Below are positions 8,914 through 17,007 of a DNA stretch of 64,000 nucleotides, piece after piece (the first letter of the stretch is position 1; each line of letters starts with the position of its first letter). The notes under the pieces were generated by a model. The model was not told the origin of the DNA. It worked only from the letters and a program-made list of their open reading frames with translations, and did no database searches. A program made the position numbers and the translations under genes. The stretch comes from Hymenobacter busanensis (lineage in GTDB: Bacteria; Bacteroidota; Bacteroidia; Cytophagales; Hymenobacteraceae). The DNA is taken from NCBI RefSeq assembly GCF_008727865.1, contig NZ_VTWU01000001.1, forward strand, positions 496,001 through 560,000, given 5' to 3'.

Positions 8914-10077
8914 TTGCTCGTTCCCACGCCCACCGCGCCCATTCGCCTGCTCGACCTGCCCGCCCAGCACGCCGCCATCCAAGCCGAACTCGATGCTGCC
9001 CTGCAGCGCGTGCTCCGGGAAGGCGCTTTCATCCAAGGCCCCGATGTGCAACAATTCGCCGACGAGTTGGGGCAGTACCTTGGCGGCGCCCACGTAATTC
9101 CCTGTGCCAACGGCACCGACGCCCTGCAATTGGCCTTGATGGCGCTGGACCTGCAGCCCGGCGACGAGGTCATCGTGCCGGCCTTCACCTACGTGGCTAC
9201 TGCCGAAGCCGCCGCCATTCTCGGCCTGAAACCGGTGCTGGCCGACGTCGACCCGCACACTTTCTGCCTCGATGCCGCCGCCGCCGAAGCCGCCCTCACG
9301 CCGCGCACCCGCGCCATCATGGCCGTGCATCTCTACGGGCAGTGCGCCGACCTCACGGCCCTACGCGCCGTGGCCGACAAGCACCACCTGGCCCTCATCG
9401 AAGACAATGCCCAGGCCATTGGGGCTACCTGGCAGCTCCCCGACGGCACGCTACTGCCCGCCGGTACGGTAGGCGAGATGGGTACTACCTCGTTTTTCCC
9501 TTCCAAAAACCTCGGCGCGTTGGGCGACGGCGGCGCCCTGCTCACCCGTTCCGAGACCCGTGCCGCGCAGCTCTATGAGCTGGCGAATCACGGTCAGCAG
9601 CGCGGCAAAAAGTACGTGCACCAGCGCATCGGCCTCAATTCCCGCCTCGATACGCTGCAAGCCGCCCTGCTGCGGGTGAAGCTGCGACACCTCGCGGCCT
9701 GGACCTCTGCCCGTCAGCAGGCCGCCGCCCACTACGATGCCGCGCTGGCTGCTGTGCCGGGCCTACGCACGCCCGCACGCCAGCCCGGCAGCACCCACGT
9801 CTTCCACCAGTATACCATCACGCTGGATTCCGAAGTCCGGCGCGACGGCCTGCAGCAGCACCTGCAGGCGCATGGCATTCCGTCGGTGGTGTACTACCCG
9901 GTGCCGGTGCACACGCAGCCGGCCTACCAGTACCTGGGCTACCGCGCGGGGCAGTTTCCGGTGGCCGAAAGGCTGTGCCGCACCGTGTTGTCGCTGCCCA
10001 TTCACCCGGGCCTCACCGCCGAGCAAATCGACTACGTGGCCGAGGCAGTGCGGGCGTTTGGCGCCCAAGCCTGCTGA
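8914..10077 (+). CDS. DegT/DnrJ/EryC1 family sugar aminotransferase
   Basis: PLP-dependent aminotransferase acting on a keto-sugar nucleotide, 387 residues. It has the N-terminal LLDLPAQHAAI, the PLP phosphate/ring segments NGTDALQLAL and EDNAQAIGA, and the Schiff-base lysine in FFPSKNLGALGDGG. The C-terminal HVFHQYTI and YYPVPVHTQPAY are typical of the WbpE/DesV/FdtB branch. No ATG is available near the conserved start; a TTG at 8914 gives MLVPTPTAPIRLLDLPAQ and follows a weak promoter-like TATCTTTA at 8885. The next gene, a Gfo/Idh/MocA oxidoreductase, starts 19 bases after the stop, so the pair likely makes an amino sugar, for example of the WbpB/WbpE (diacetamido uronate) type. Exact product unknown. 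Confidence 0.88.
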   Translation: MLVPTPTAPIRLLDLPAQHAAIQAELDAALQRVLREGAFIQGPDVQQFADELGQYLGGAHVIPCANGTDALQLALMALDLQPGDEVIVPAFTYVATAEAAAILGLKPVLADVDPHTFCLDAAAAEAALTPRTRAIMAVHLYGQCADLTALRAVADKHHLALIEDNAQAIGATWQLPDGTLLPAGTVGEMGTTSFFPSKNLGALGDGGALLTRSETRAAQLYELANHGQQRGKKYVHQRIGLNSRLDTLQAALLRVKLRHLAAWTSARQQAAAHYDAALAAVPGLRTPARQPGSTHVFHQYTITLDSEVRRDGLQQHLQAHGIPSVVYYPVPVHTQPAYQYLGYRAGQFPVAERLCRTVLSLPIHPGLTAEQIDYVAEAVRAFGAQAC

Positions 10078-10096
10078 TGCGCTACATTCGCCCTTT

Positions 10097-11146
10097 GTGA
10101 GTAACTCTTCCCCCGCCGTCCGTTTTGCCATTTGTGGCGTAGGCCACATCGGCCGCCGCCACGCAGCCCTTGTGGCGCGTCACGCCGGTGCCGGCCTCGC
10201 GGCGCTCATCGATGTGCGCGCCGAGCTGCAGCCCGAGCTGGCCGCCGAATTTCCTGGCGTGCCTTTTTTCGCCTCGCTAGAGGAATACCTCACGGCCGTT
10301 TCACCCGATAGCCCCGCCGCGGCCGACGTGCTGACGGTGGCCACGCCCAACTACCTGCACGCCCCGCAGGCCATTTTGGGGCTGCGCGCCGGGCTGCACG
10401 TGGTGGTCGAAAAGCCCATTGCCCTGCGCAAGCGCGACGCTGAGGACATCATTCACGTGGCGCTGCAAACCGGCCGGCTGGTGTTTGGGGTGATGCAGAA
10501 CCGCTACTCGCCGCCGTCGCAGTGGCTTAAGGAGCTGGTCGATTCCGGCCGCCTGGGGCAGACTTACTTGGTGCAGATCAATTGCTTCTGGAACCGCGAC
10601 GCGCGTTACTACCGGGGCGGCCCTTCTTGGAAGGGCCGCCGCGACCAGGATGGCGGCACCTTGTTCACGCAGTTCAGCCACTTCGTCGATTTGCTCTACT
10701 GGGTGTTTGGCGACATCGAGAACATCCGGGCCCGCTTCTTCGATTTCAACCACGCCACCCTCACCGATTTTGAGGACTCCGGCCTGGTGAGCTTCGACCT
10801 AGTGCGCGGCGGCGCGGGCACGCTGCAGTACAGCACCAGCGTGTGGGACCGGAACCTGGAAAGCTCCCTCACCGTGGTGGCCGAGCGCGGCAGCCTGCGC
10901 ATTGCCGGCCAGTACATGGACAAGGTAGAGTACTGCCACGTCGAAGGCTACCAGCTGCCCGAACTGGCGCCCACTAACCCCGCCAACGACTACGGGCCGT
11001 ACCAGGGCTCGGCCGCCAACCACGTGCAGGTGATAGAAAATGTGGTGGATACGGTGCAGAAACGCGGCTTTGCTACCACCAATGCCTTGGAGGGGATGAA
11101 GGTGGTGGAGATGATTGAGCGGATCTATAACATGAAGCCGGATTAA
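10097..11146 (+). CDS. Gfo/Idh/MocA family sugar-nucleotide dehydrogenase
   Basis: 349 residues. N-terminal Rossmann fold with the NAD(P)-binding FAICGVGHIGRRHAAL, the conserved VEKPIAL lysine/proline motif, and the C-terminal alpha/beta domain with a DGGTLFTQFSHFVDLL active-site helix. It oxidises or reduces a sugar carbon, probably on a UDP-sugar, upstream of the neighbouring aminotransferase (WbpB/WlbA-like, inferred from pairing). The start is GTG at 10097, five bases after a promoter-like TACATTCG; no in-frame ATG lies near. The stop is followed by an AT-rich gene only four bases later. Confidence 0.88.
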   Translation: MSNSSPAVRFAICGVGHIGRRHAALVARHAGAGLAALIDVRAELQPELAAEFPGVPFFASLEEYLTAVSPDSPAAADVLTVATPNYLHAPQAILGLRAGLHVVVEKPIALRKRDAEDIIHVALQTGRLVFGVMQNRYSPPSQWLKELVDSGRLGQTYLVQINCFWNRDARYYRGGPSWKGRRDQDGGTLFTQFSHFVDLLYWVFGDIENIRARFFDFNHATLTDFEDSGLVSFDLVRGGAGTLQYSTSVWDRNLESSLTVVAERGSLRIAGQYMDKVEYCHVEGYQLPELAPTNPANDYGPYQGSAANHVQVIENVVDTVQKRGFATTNALEGMKVVEMIERIYNMKPD

Positions 11147-11150
11147 TTAT

Positions 11151-11738
11151 ATGATACACTTCAAGAGCAGAGTTAAGACGCTATATACACTGCTGATAGC
11201 TTTGGTATTTCTATTCTGTGCGAATTTTCTTTGGTTATTCTCAGATCAGGTAAGGGGAATACTTTTCTTAAATAATTTAGGTGAGAAGGGGTTTCTGATA
11301 CTATTATTTGGAGTATTTGCATTGGCCGGATTGTGGTCGTTTAGCGAACTGTTATTTTTTCGTCAGGTAGCGCTGGAAGACGGATATTTGGTTATCAGGC
11401 GTGGGCTTATGGTTGTGCATATGATTTCGTACGAAGCCATTACGCGCTTGCAGGCTACAACTGAGCAAATGGAGCGAAATCAAACTGGTCTATTGCGCAA
11501 TGCTGTGTGGTACAGAGGAGAGAAGCTAATAATACGGGTAGGCGAAAAGGAGGTGGTTCTTCGTTCTATTTACATAAATGATTATGATAAATTTAAGCAG
11601 AAATTGGTGCGGCTGGCTATTAATGCCAAACTGTTTGGTCCCGCAAAATTTCACGAGCAGACCCAATATGGCTTCTTGATTATTGTCAGCTTGTTTGTTC
11701 TGCTTATGATCTACATAAACCTGTTTGGCCGAACTTGA
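11151..11738 (+). CDS. Membrane protein with a bacterial PH-like domain
   Basis: 195 residues. Two N-terminal membrane segments (about 10-30 and 45-67) are followed by a small beta domain with LEDGYLVIRRGLMVVHMI and EKLIIRVGEKEVVLRSIY, resembling the bacterial PH-2/YdbT type, and by one C-terminal membrane helix (FLIIVSLFVLLMIYI). Coding sequence is markedly AT-rich compared with both neighbours, with many A/T third positions, which suggests acquisition from another source. It sits four bases after the oxidoreductase stop and just before the EcsC gene. Function unknown. Confidence 0.65.
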   Translation: MIHFKSRVKTLYTLLIALVFLFCANFLWLFSDQVRGILFLNNLGEKGFLILLFGVFALAGLWSFSELLFFRQVALEDGYLVIRRGLMVVHMISYEAITRLQATTEQMERNQTGLLRNAVWYRGEKLIIRVGEKEVVLRSIYINDYDKFKQKLVRLAINAKLFGPAKFHEQTQYGFLIIVSLFVLLMIYINLFGRT

Positions 11739-11763
11739 TCCTGAAAGCGGCGATTTCCTGTCC

Positions 11764-12486
11764 ATGCATCTCCTCGACCCTCAAGCCCAAGCCGAACTGA
11801 GCGCCTGGCAGCAGAAGATGCAGCGGCCGCCCTCGACGCTGAACCGCTTTACCCGCCACCTGCAAACGCGCTTCAATGCCTTGCTACCGGAGAAGGTGCA
11901 CCTAGCCATTACCGCCGCCATCAAGCAAATGGTGCGCGGGGTGCTGTTCGGCTCGACCTACACCACCGGCCGGCCCCGGCTGAACCTGCCGCTAGCCGAG
12001 CGCGAAGCGGCCGTGCGCACCCGCATTCGGTACTACCGCGCCACGGCCACCGTGGAAGGCGCCGCTACCGGCGCGGCCGGCTTCCTCGTTGGCCTCACCG
12101 ATTTTCCGCTGCTGCTCGGCCTCAAGCTCAAGCTGCTCTTCGATATTGCGGCCCTTTACGGCTACGACGTGAAGGACTACACCGAGCGGCTGTTTCTGCT
12201 GCACATCTTCCAGCTGGCCTTCAGCAGCCAGCACACCCGCAACGAGGTCTACCGCCGCGTGGCTGACTGGGAAACCTACCGCCACACCCTGCCCACCGAC
12301 GTGCACCAGTTCGACTGGCGCACCTTCCAGCAGGAGTACCGTGACTACATCGACTTGGCCAAAATGGCCCAACTGGTGCCCGTCATCGGTGCGGCCGTGG
12401 GGGCGGTGGCCAACTACAAGCTCATCGAGCAGCTCGGCGACACGGCCATGAACTGCTACCGCCTGCGCCAGCTGGCAGGCAGCTGA
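11764..12486 (+). CDS. EcsC family protein
   Basis: 240 residues. The central hydrophobic, glycine-rich segment GAATGAAGFLVGLTDFPLLLGLKLKLL and the later MAQLVPVIGAAVGAVANYK are typical of the EcsC family, named after a Bacillus protein encoded with an ABC transporter; its biochemical role is unknown. The ATG at 11764 is chosen because it follows the upstream stop at 11738; a frame extension to 11725 would overlap it. It converges on the hydrolase gene with a 39-base gap and no clear terminator. Confidence 0.8.
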   Translation: MHLLDPQAQAELSAWQQKMQRPPSTLNRFTRHLQTRFNALLPEKVHLAITAAIKQMVRGVLFGSTYTTGRPRLNLPLAEREAAVRTRIRYYRATATVEGAATGAAGFLVGLTDFPLLLGLKLKLLFDIAALYGYDVKDYTERLFLLHIFQLAFSSQHTRNEVYRRVADWETYRHTLPTDVHQFDWRTFQQEYRDYIDLAKMAQLVPVIGAAVGAVANYKLIEQLGDTAMNCYRLRQLAGS

Positions 12487-12525
12487 GGCAGGCGGTAGCA
12501 CGGTAAGCAGGGCGTTTCTCAGGCT

Positions 12526-14082
12526 TTATTCGCTGAATTCGCTGCGGATCCAAGCCAGCAGGGACTGTTGCACGCGCGGCGACATGATGGCCCGCACTTC
12601 TCCGCTGATGACGGGCCACTCGGCCATGGGTGCTTGAAACTGGTGGTTGACGCCCTCAAAGCGGCGCGACTCCACGCGGTTGTTGGAGCGCAGCCCTTTT
12701 TCCAGCTGGGCCAAGTTGCCGATGTTCACTTGCGCATCGGTGGTGCCGTGGAGCAGCAGCACCGCGCAATTTACCTTGCCAAGCTCGGCAAGCGGGTTGA
12801 AATCGAGGTAGTAGCGGTACCAGCGCGAGGTCATTTGGGCGGCGCGGGTCTGGGCCCCACCGGCCGGCAATCCGGGGTTGAACTGCCCGATCATATTCGT
12901 GAGAATGGCTTGGGCCTGCGCGTTGTCGGGTGTTTGCCGCACCACTTCCAGCAGGGCGCGTTGGTGTTTCACTACGGCTTCCTGGCGTTTGCGGTCGGCG
13001 GCGCGCTGGCGCATTTGCTGCTGGGCCAGATAGGTGTCGATTTGGGCCGCGTTGGCACCTTTGGCCCGCAGCTCCTCGGTTTTCTGGGCGGCCGCCTGCT
13101 GCGCCAGAAACTGAATGCGGTCTTGCCGGTCTTGCGCCGTGTCGGCTTCGCCGGCGGGCAGAAAGCCGCCGGGGCGCTGCTGCATCAACTCGCGCCCCAC
13201 CGAACCGGAGGCCGCCAGCGTGATGACGAAAGCCGGCGGTAGCGGTTGGGCCGCAGTCAGCAAAGCCACGTTGCCGCCCTCGCCGTGCCCAATCAACCCG
13301 AGTCGGGCAAAATCAATGAGCGGCCGGGTGCGCATGAAGTTGAGGGCTACCTGCGCGTCGTACACCAGTTCGGCCGTGGTTACGGCCGTGAAAGTGCCAG
13401 CCGACTGGCCCACGCCACGGTCGTCGAGGCGCAGCACGGCCACGCCGTGGCGGGTGAGGTAGTCGGCCAGGGAACCGAAGAGCTTGTAGTCGCCGCGGGT
13501 GGCGTCGCGGTCCTGCGGGCCCATGTCGGAGAGCAGTACGGCGGCGGGAAAAGGACCCTTGCCGGCAGGAATGGTGAGCGTGCCGCTGAGCTTGGTGTTG
13601 TCGCGCGAGTTGGTAAAGCTGACTTCTTCGACGCGGTAGGGCGGGGGAAACTTAAAGCTCTTGGGCGGCGCGGCGGGCAAGGCTTCGAAGGTGAGCGTGA
13701 GCGGCGTCTGGTAGCCTTGCTGTTTCCATTGGCCCACCAGTTGTTTGCCGTCGGGCGTGCGGGTGCAGATGTAGCTGCAGCCCAGCTCGCGGGTATCGAA
13801 CTCAATGGTGTCGGCTTTCAAATCGACCGTCATCAGGGCGCGGTTGATGCGCTGGGCGGGCACGTCGAGCACGGCAAAGCGGGTGCCGTTGGCCAATTCG
13901 GTAACGGTGATGGTCAGCGGCAGGCTGCCACCGGGCATGGTCAGGCCACCTTTCCATTGACCTTCGAGGGTGGCTTTGGCAGCCGAAACCGGCGCGGTGG
14001 GCTGGGCCAGGGCCAGCAGCGGTACCAGGGTCGTAAAAAGCCAAAGCCAGCCCCGCAGGAGGCCGGTAAACGTGTAGTTCAT
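12526..14082 (-). CDS. Secreted alpha/beta-hydrolase family protein, nucleophile replaced
   Basis: 518 residues with a signal peptide (LLRGWLWLFTTLVPLLALAQ). Residues about 35-140 form an N-terminal beta domain common in Bacteroidetes hydrolases of this group, followed by an alpha/beta-hydrolase fold. The oxyanion-side LLSDMGPQDRD and the LDDRGVGQS are present. The acid (HGTTDAQVN) and histidine (GVNHQFQ) are kept. The nucleophile elbow reads GHGEGG (265-270), where this family normally has GHSEGG; the codon is GGC on the coding strand, so Ser is replaced by Gly267. The protein is therefore probably not a classical serine hydrolase. An insertion of about 110 charged residues (about 305-410) lies between elbow and acid. 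Acts in the periplasm or outside. Confidence 0.82.
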   Translation of the reverse strand: MNYTFTGLLRGWLWLFTTLVPLLALAQPTAPVSAAKATLEGQWKGGLTMPGGSLPLTITVTELANGTRFAVLDVPAQRINRALMTVDLKADTIEFDTRELGCSYICTRTPDGKQLVGQWKQQGYQTPLTLTFEALPAAPPKSFKFPPPYRVEEVSFTNSRDNTKLSGTLTIPAGKGPFPAAVLLSDMGPQDRDATRGDYKLFGSLADYLTRHGVAVLRLDDRGVGQSAGTFTAVTTAELVYDAQVALNFMRTRPLIDFARLGLIGHGEGGNVALLTAAQPLPPAFVITLAASGSVGRELMQQRPGGFLPAGEADTAQDRQDRIQFLAQQAAAQKTEELRAKGANAAQIDTYLAQQQMRQRAADRKRQEAVVKHQRALLEVVRQTPDNAQAQAILTNMIGQFNPGLPAGGAQTRAAQMTSRWYRYYLDFNPLAELGKVNCAVLLLHGTTDAQVNIGNLAQLEKGLRSNNRVESRRFEGVNHQFQAPMAEWPVISGEVRAIMSPRVQQSLLAWIRSEFSE

Positions 14083-14199
14083 AAAGGTGAGCGGAGTGGA
14101 GCCGGTGCCCGCCCCGTATGGAACAGCGCGAGTGCCGGGAGCAGGAAGGTGTGAAAAGGCAGGTATAAAGGAGCAGAACAGCCCAGAAGAGCCAATGCC

Positions 14200-14221
14200 G
14201 CCCCAACTGGGCTGTTGGGGC
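14200..14221 (-). terminator. Possible terminator hairpin after the fasciclin gene
   Basis: GCCCCAAC/GTTGGGGC, eight perfect pairs with a six-base loop, 36 bases past the stop of the minus-strand fasciclin gene. No T run follows, so it may act only as a 3' stabilising hairpin. Confidence 0.35.
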
Positions 14222-14256
14222 TGACAAGGTAAAGAAGAACGCGGGTAATCAGCTAG

Positions 14257-15249
14257 TTACGGCAGCAATACTTTGTCGATGACGTGGACTACGCCGTTGG
14301 TGCATTGCACGTCGGGAATGACCATGTTGGCCGTAGCGGTGCCGTTGCCGGTGCTGCGTACGGGGAGCGTGCCGTTGGTGAAAGCGCCGAATGTGAGGGT
14401 GCCACCGCCCAGAGAAGTATTGGTGCCGCCTTCCGGCAACTCGGAGGTGAACTTGCCGCCGGCTACCACGTGATTCAGCAGTACCGCCGTAACGGTAGCT
14501 TTGGGCAGCAGGCGAATGTCGGCCGGCGAGGTAGAGGGGCGCCCCAACAGCTGGGCCAGCAGGTTTTTGAACGCCTGGTCGGTGGGGGCATACACTGTGA
14601 GCGGGGCACTGCCGGGCGTGGCCGTCAGCGCCGGGGCCAGGTCGCAATAGAGCACGGCCTCCACCAGATACGTCAGCTCGGGCTGCACAAACACCTGGGC
14701 CGATGCCAAGGCCACGGCCGACTGCACGATGTCGGCATTGGTAGCCAGCAGCACCTTGTCGATGATATGGATGGTGCCGTTGGAGGCCTTCACATCGGTG
14801 AGCAAAATGCGGGACCCATTGACGTAGAGGTAGCCGCCGCGGTTGATGATGCGCCGTGTGACGCCCTTAAATGCCGAAGCCGACGTGCTGTTGGGCAGCA
14901 GGTTGGGCGCGGCCAGGGTGCCGTTGGCCACGTGGTAGAGCAGCGTGCTGGTCAGGAAATCTTTCTGCAGGCTGTTCAGGTCGTCGGCCGTGTTCAGGCC
15001 CAGGCGCGAAAAGGCCGCGTTGTTCGGCGCGAAGACGGTGAAGTTGCCGGCCGGGTCGTCGGGGTTTTTGTTGGTTAGCACCTCCACCACGCCTCCGCGC
15101 ACGGCCGCGTTTTCAAGGGTGCTGAAATCGGGGTTGGCAACGGCAATACCGGCAATGGAAGGGTCGGCTTCGGATTTTTTGTCGCAGCTGGTCAGCAGGA
15201 GGCAGCTGGCAACCAAACCGAGGAAACAATGGCGTAAAACGTGTGGCAT
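14257..15249 (-). CDS. Fasciclin (FAS1) domain lipoprotein
   Basis: 330 residues with a lipoprotein signal (MPHVLRHCFLGLVASCLLL, lipobox LTSC). Two FAS1 domains follow: residues about 40-180, with NFTVFAPNNAAFSRL and the H-box-like LLYHVANGTL, and residues about 185-330, with LTVYAPTDQAFKNLL and VLLNHVVAGGKF. Both end in IHIIDKVLL or VHVIDKVLL. FAS1 proteins mediate adhesion or matrix contact at the cell surface. The ATG at 15249 is used; the frame is open further upstream, but the lipobox would then be misplaced. Monocistronic. Confidence 0.9.
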   Translation of the reverse strand: MPHVLRHCFLGLVASCLLLTSCDKKSEADPSIAGIAVANPDFSTLENAAVRGGVVEVLTNKNPDDPAGNFTVFAPNNAAFSRLGLNTADDLNSLQKDFLTSTLLYHVANGTLAAPNLLPNSTSASAFKGVTRRIINRGGYLYVNGSRILLTDVKASNGTIHIIDKVLLATNADIVQSAVALASAQVFVQPELTYLVEAVLYCDLAPALTATPGSAPLTVYAPTDQAFKNLLAQLLGRPSTSPADIRLLPKATVTAVLLNHVVAGGKFTSELPEGGTNTSLGGGTLTFGAFTNGTLPVRSTGNGTATANMVIPDVQCTNGVVHVIDKVLLP

Positions 15250-15484
15250 GGGCAGTAGCGGGCAAAAAGAACAGGGTCGGCGCCGGTTGTCGCCGGCGAA
15301 GCCGGAGTACAAACGGAGCCCGTAGCGCGAGTGGATTTACCGATTTGGGAATTTTTTTCAATGTGGGAATCCAAGGGGCCAGTTCCCGCCGTAGGTGCCC
15401 GCGCAGCGGTCCACTCCGGTGCGGTGGAAATGCGCTTGCGTAGTTCCGGCCGGTTTCGCTCTTGTTCTTTTCGTTCTGCGTGGT

Positions 15485-16375
15485 ATGCAACACACCTACT
15501 TCAAACGTTTTTCTTTTCTGGCAGCCCTGCTGCTCATCGGTTCCTACTCGCAGGCCCAGAGCCTGGTCAGCGGCTTTATGGTGGGCAAAGGCCACGGCTC
15601 GGTGTCGTTTACGGGTACGGCCGAGAAATACCGCAACGTCTATCTGGTACCCGAAAAAGTGAAGGACGTGCCCATTTTCAACGAAATTCGGGTGTCGTCG
15701 GTGAGCGTGTATGCCAACTATGGCATCAGCAACAAGGTAGAAGCGGTGGTAAGCCTGCCCTACATTCGCTCCGAAGGCAAGGCCACCGACAAAGTTCTGC
15801 AGGATTTGGGCTACACCAACGTGCGCCAGGGTTTGCAGGACTTGTCGGTGCTGTTCAAGTTCAAAACGGCGACCGTGGAAGTGGGCAGCAGCGTGCTCGA
15901 TCTGCTGGGCGTGGTGGGGGCCAGCACGCCGGCCAGCAACTACCAGTCGAACACCGGCCTGGAATACATCATTGCCATCGGCAACCGCGCTACCAAGCTC
16001 AATACCTTAGGCATTGCGCACCTGAAAACGCCCTCCGGCGTGTTTCTGACGGGGCAAGCCGGCTATAGCGTGCGTACCGGGCTCGTGCCCAACGCCTTCA
16101 TTGCCGATGCCAAAGTGGGCTACGCCGGCCTCAAGCTCTACGCCGAAGGGTGGGCCTCGTTCCAGCAGTCGGCCAGCAGCGGCACCGACATTCTGCTGAC
16201 GGGCTTCGACGGCAATTTCACCGCTACCCGCGTCAACTACACCCGCATTGGGGCCAGCGTATTCAAGCCGATAGCCCAAGGGTTTGGCGTGGTGCTGGGC
16301 GGCAGCCAGTACATTTCGGGCCGCAACCTGGGCAAATCGACCGGTGTGTCGTTGGGCGTTTCTTACAACTACTAA
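15485..16375 (+). CDS. Outer-membrane beta-barrel protein of unknown function
   Basis: 296 residues. The signal peptide MQHTYFKRFSFLAALLLIGSYSQAQ is cleaved after AQA/AQ. The mature part alternates short amphipathic strands (SVSVYANYGISNKVEAVVSLPYI, TGQAGYSVRTGLVPNAFIADAKVGY) and ends in an aromatic residue (GVSLGVSYNY), as expected of an outer-membrane barrel. No transporter class can be assigned. The ATG at 15485 is chosen for the signal. Two hairpins follow the stop. Confidence 0.75.
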   Translation: MQHTYFKRFSFLAALLLIGSYSQAQSLVSGFMVGKGHGSVSFTGTAEKYRNVYLVPEKVKDVPIFNEIRVSSVSVYANYGISNKVEAVVSLPYIRSEGKATDKVLQDLGYTNVRQGLQDLSVLFKFKTATVEVGSSVLDLLGVVGASTPASNYQSNTGLEYIIAIGNRATKLNTLGIAHLKTPSGVFLTGQAGYSVRTGLVPNAFIADAKVGYAGLKLYAEGWASFQQSASSGTDILLTGFDGNFTATRVNYTRIGASVFKPIAQGFGVVLGGSQYISGRNLGKSTGVSLGVSYNY

Positions 16376-16379
16376 GGCC

Positions 16380-16407
16380 CTTGTACCGGCATTTTGGCCG
16401 GTACAAG
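16380..16407 (+). terminator. Hairpin after the barrel gene
   Basis: Perfect 11-pair stem CTTGTACCGGC/GCCGGTACAAG with a six-base loop (ATTTTG), five bases past the stop. No T run; probably works with the next hairpin. Confidence 0.5.
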
Positions 16408-16417
16408 AGCTTCGAAC

Positions 16418-16454
16418 GGCCGGACTGGGCACTTGCCCGGTTCGGCCTTTTTTT
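16418..16454 (+). terminator. Intrinsic terminator
   Basis: A 13-pair GC-rich stem (two G-U pairs) with an ACTT loop, followed directly by seven T residues (16448-16454). Confidence 0.85.
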
Positions 16455-16507
16455 ACGCCCCGACACTCAGCAGCGGCCGGCCACATGAGCCAAACCCAGG
16501 ACCCGGC

Positions 16508-16539
16508 TTGCAGATGCGGCGAGGCAGGGGCTACCTTTG
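16508..16539 (+). promoter_or_regulatory. Promoter of the SAM riboswitch leader
   Basis: TTG at 16508-16510, 21 bases, TACCTTTG at 16532-16539; the same layout as the ffs promoter. Transcription would start about 16545, some 20 bases before the riboswitch P1 stem. Confidence 0.65.
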
Positions 16540-16567
16540 CCCCGTCAATTCTTTACCTGCTGAAGGA

Positions 16568-16666
16568 TTGTTTTTATACAGAGGCGTGGAGAGACTGGCT
16601 CCGTGAAGCGCCGGCAACCCCCCGGAACATCCGGAACGGTGCCAAGTCCAGACCATATAAAAACAA
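16568..16666 (+). ncRNA. SAM-I (S-box) riboswitch
   Basis: P1 is an 11-pair perfect stem, TTGTTTTTATA (16568-16578) with TATAAAAACAA (16656-16666). Inside are the S-box signatures in order: AGAGGCGTGGAGAGACTGGC (about 16580-16599), GAAGCGCCGGCAACC (16605-16619) and GGTGCCAAGTCC (16638-16649). These match the SAM-I core that binds S-adenosylmethionine. The first gene downstream on this strand is the APC permease, whose ATG is 341 bases away. A short GC hairpin with TTTTGTT follows at 16708-16730 and may be part of the expression platform. Confidence 0.9.
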
Positions 16667-16707
16667 GTTGCTGTGGGCGCTTTCTCTCCCTCGTGTGCTG
16701 CTCTCTA

Positions 16708-16730
16708 CCGCCTGCGGGCGGCGTTTTGTT
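16708..16730 (+). terminator. Candidate attenuator hairpin after the riboswitch
   Basis: CCGCC/GGCGG with a TGCG loop, then CGTTTTGTT. It is 41 bases past P1 and could end transcription when SAM is bound, but I see no clear antiterminator that overlaps the P1 strand. The remaining 16731-17007 holds no gene that I can support. Confidence 0.4.
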
Positions 16731-17007
16731 CGTCTGCTGGCCTGGCGCCGGCGGGCTGCTCTATGGGCGGGCGCTGCTGTTGTTGCTGAGTAAGCGCGGC
16801 TGCTAAAAGCCAGCGCCGAGCGGGCCGCGTGTGGCTTGGTTTCGGTTAGCCATTCCCTTCGTTTTCTTTTCTGCTCACCGCCAGCCCGGCGTGCACATCC
16901 TGTGCTGCACGGGCTTGGGCGGCGGTTTTTGCCGCTGCGCGTGCGGCCGGTCGGGTGAGCTTCACTTGCGGTGCGTGGCCATTGGGCGGCGCGCCACCCT
17001 TTGTTAT

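Noticed and set aside
16603-16806. Small frame from a GTG within the riboswitch
   Set aside because: It starts inside the SAM-I core and has no protein-like features; the region is better explained as an RNA leader.
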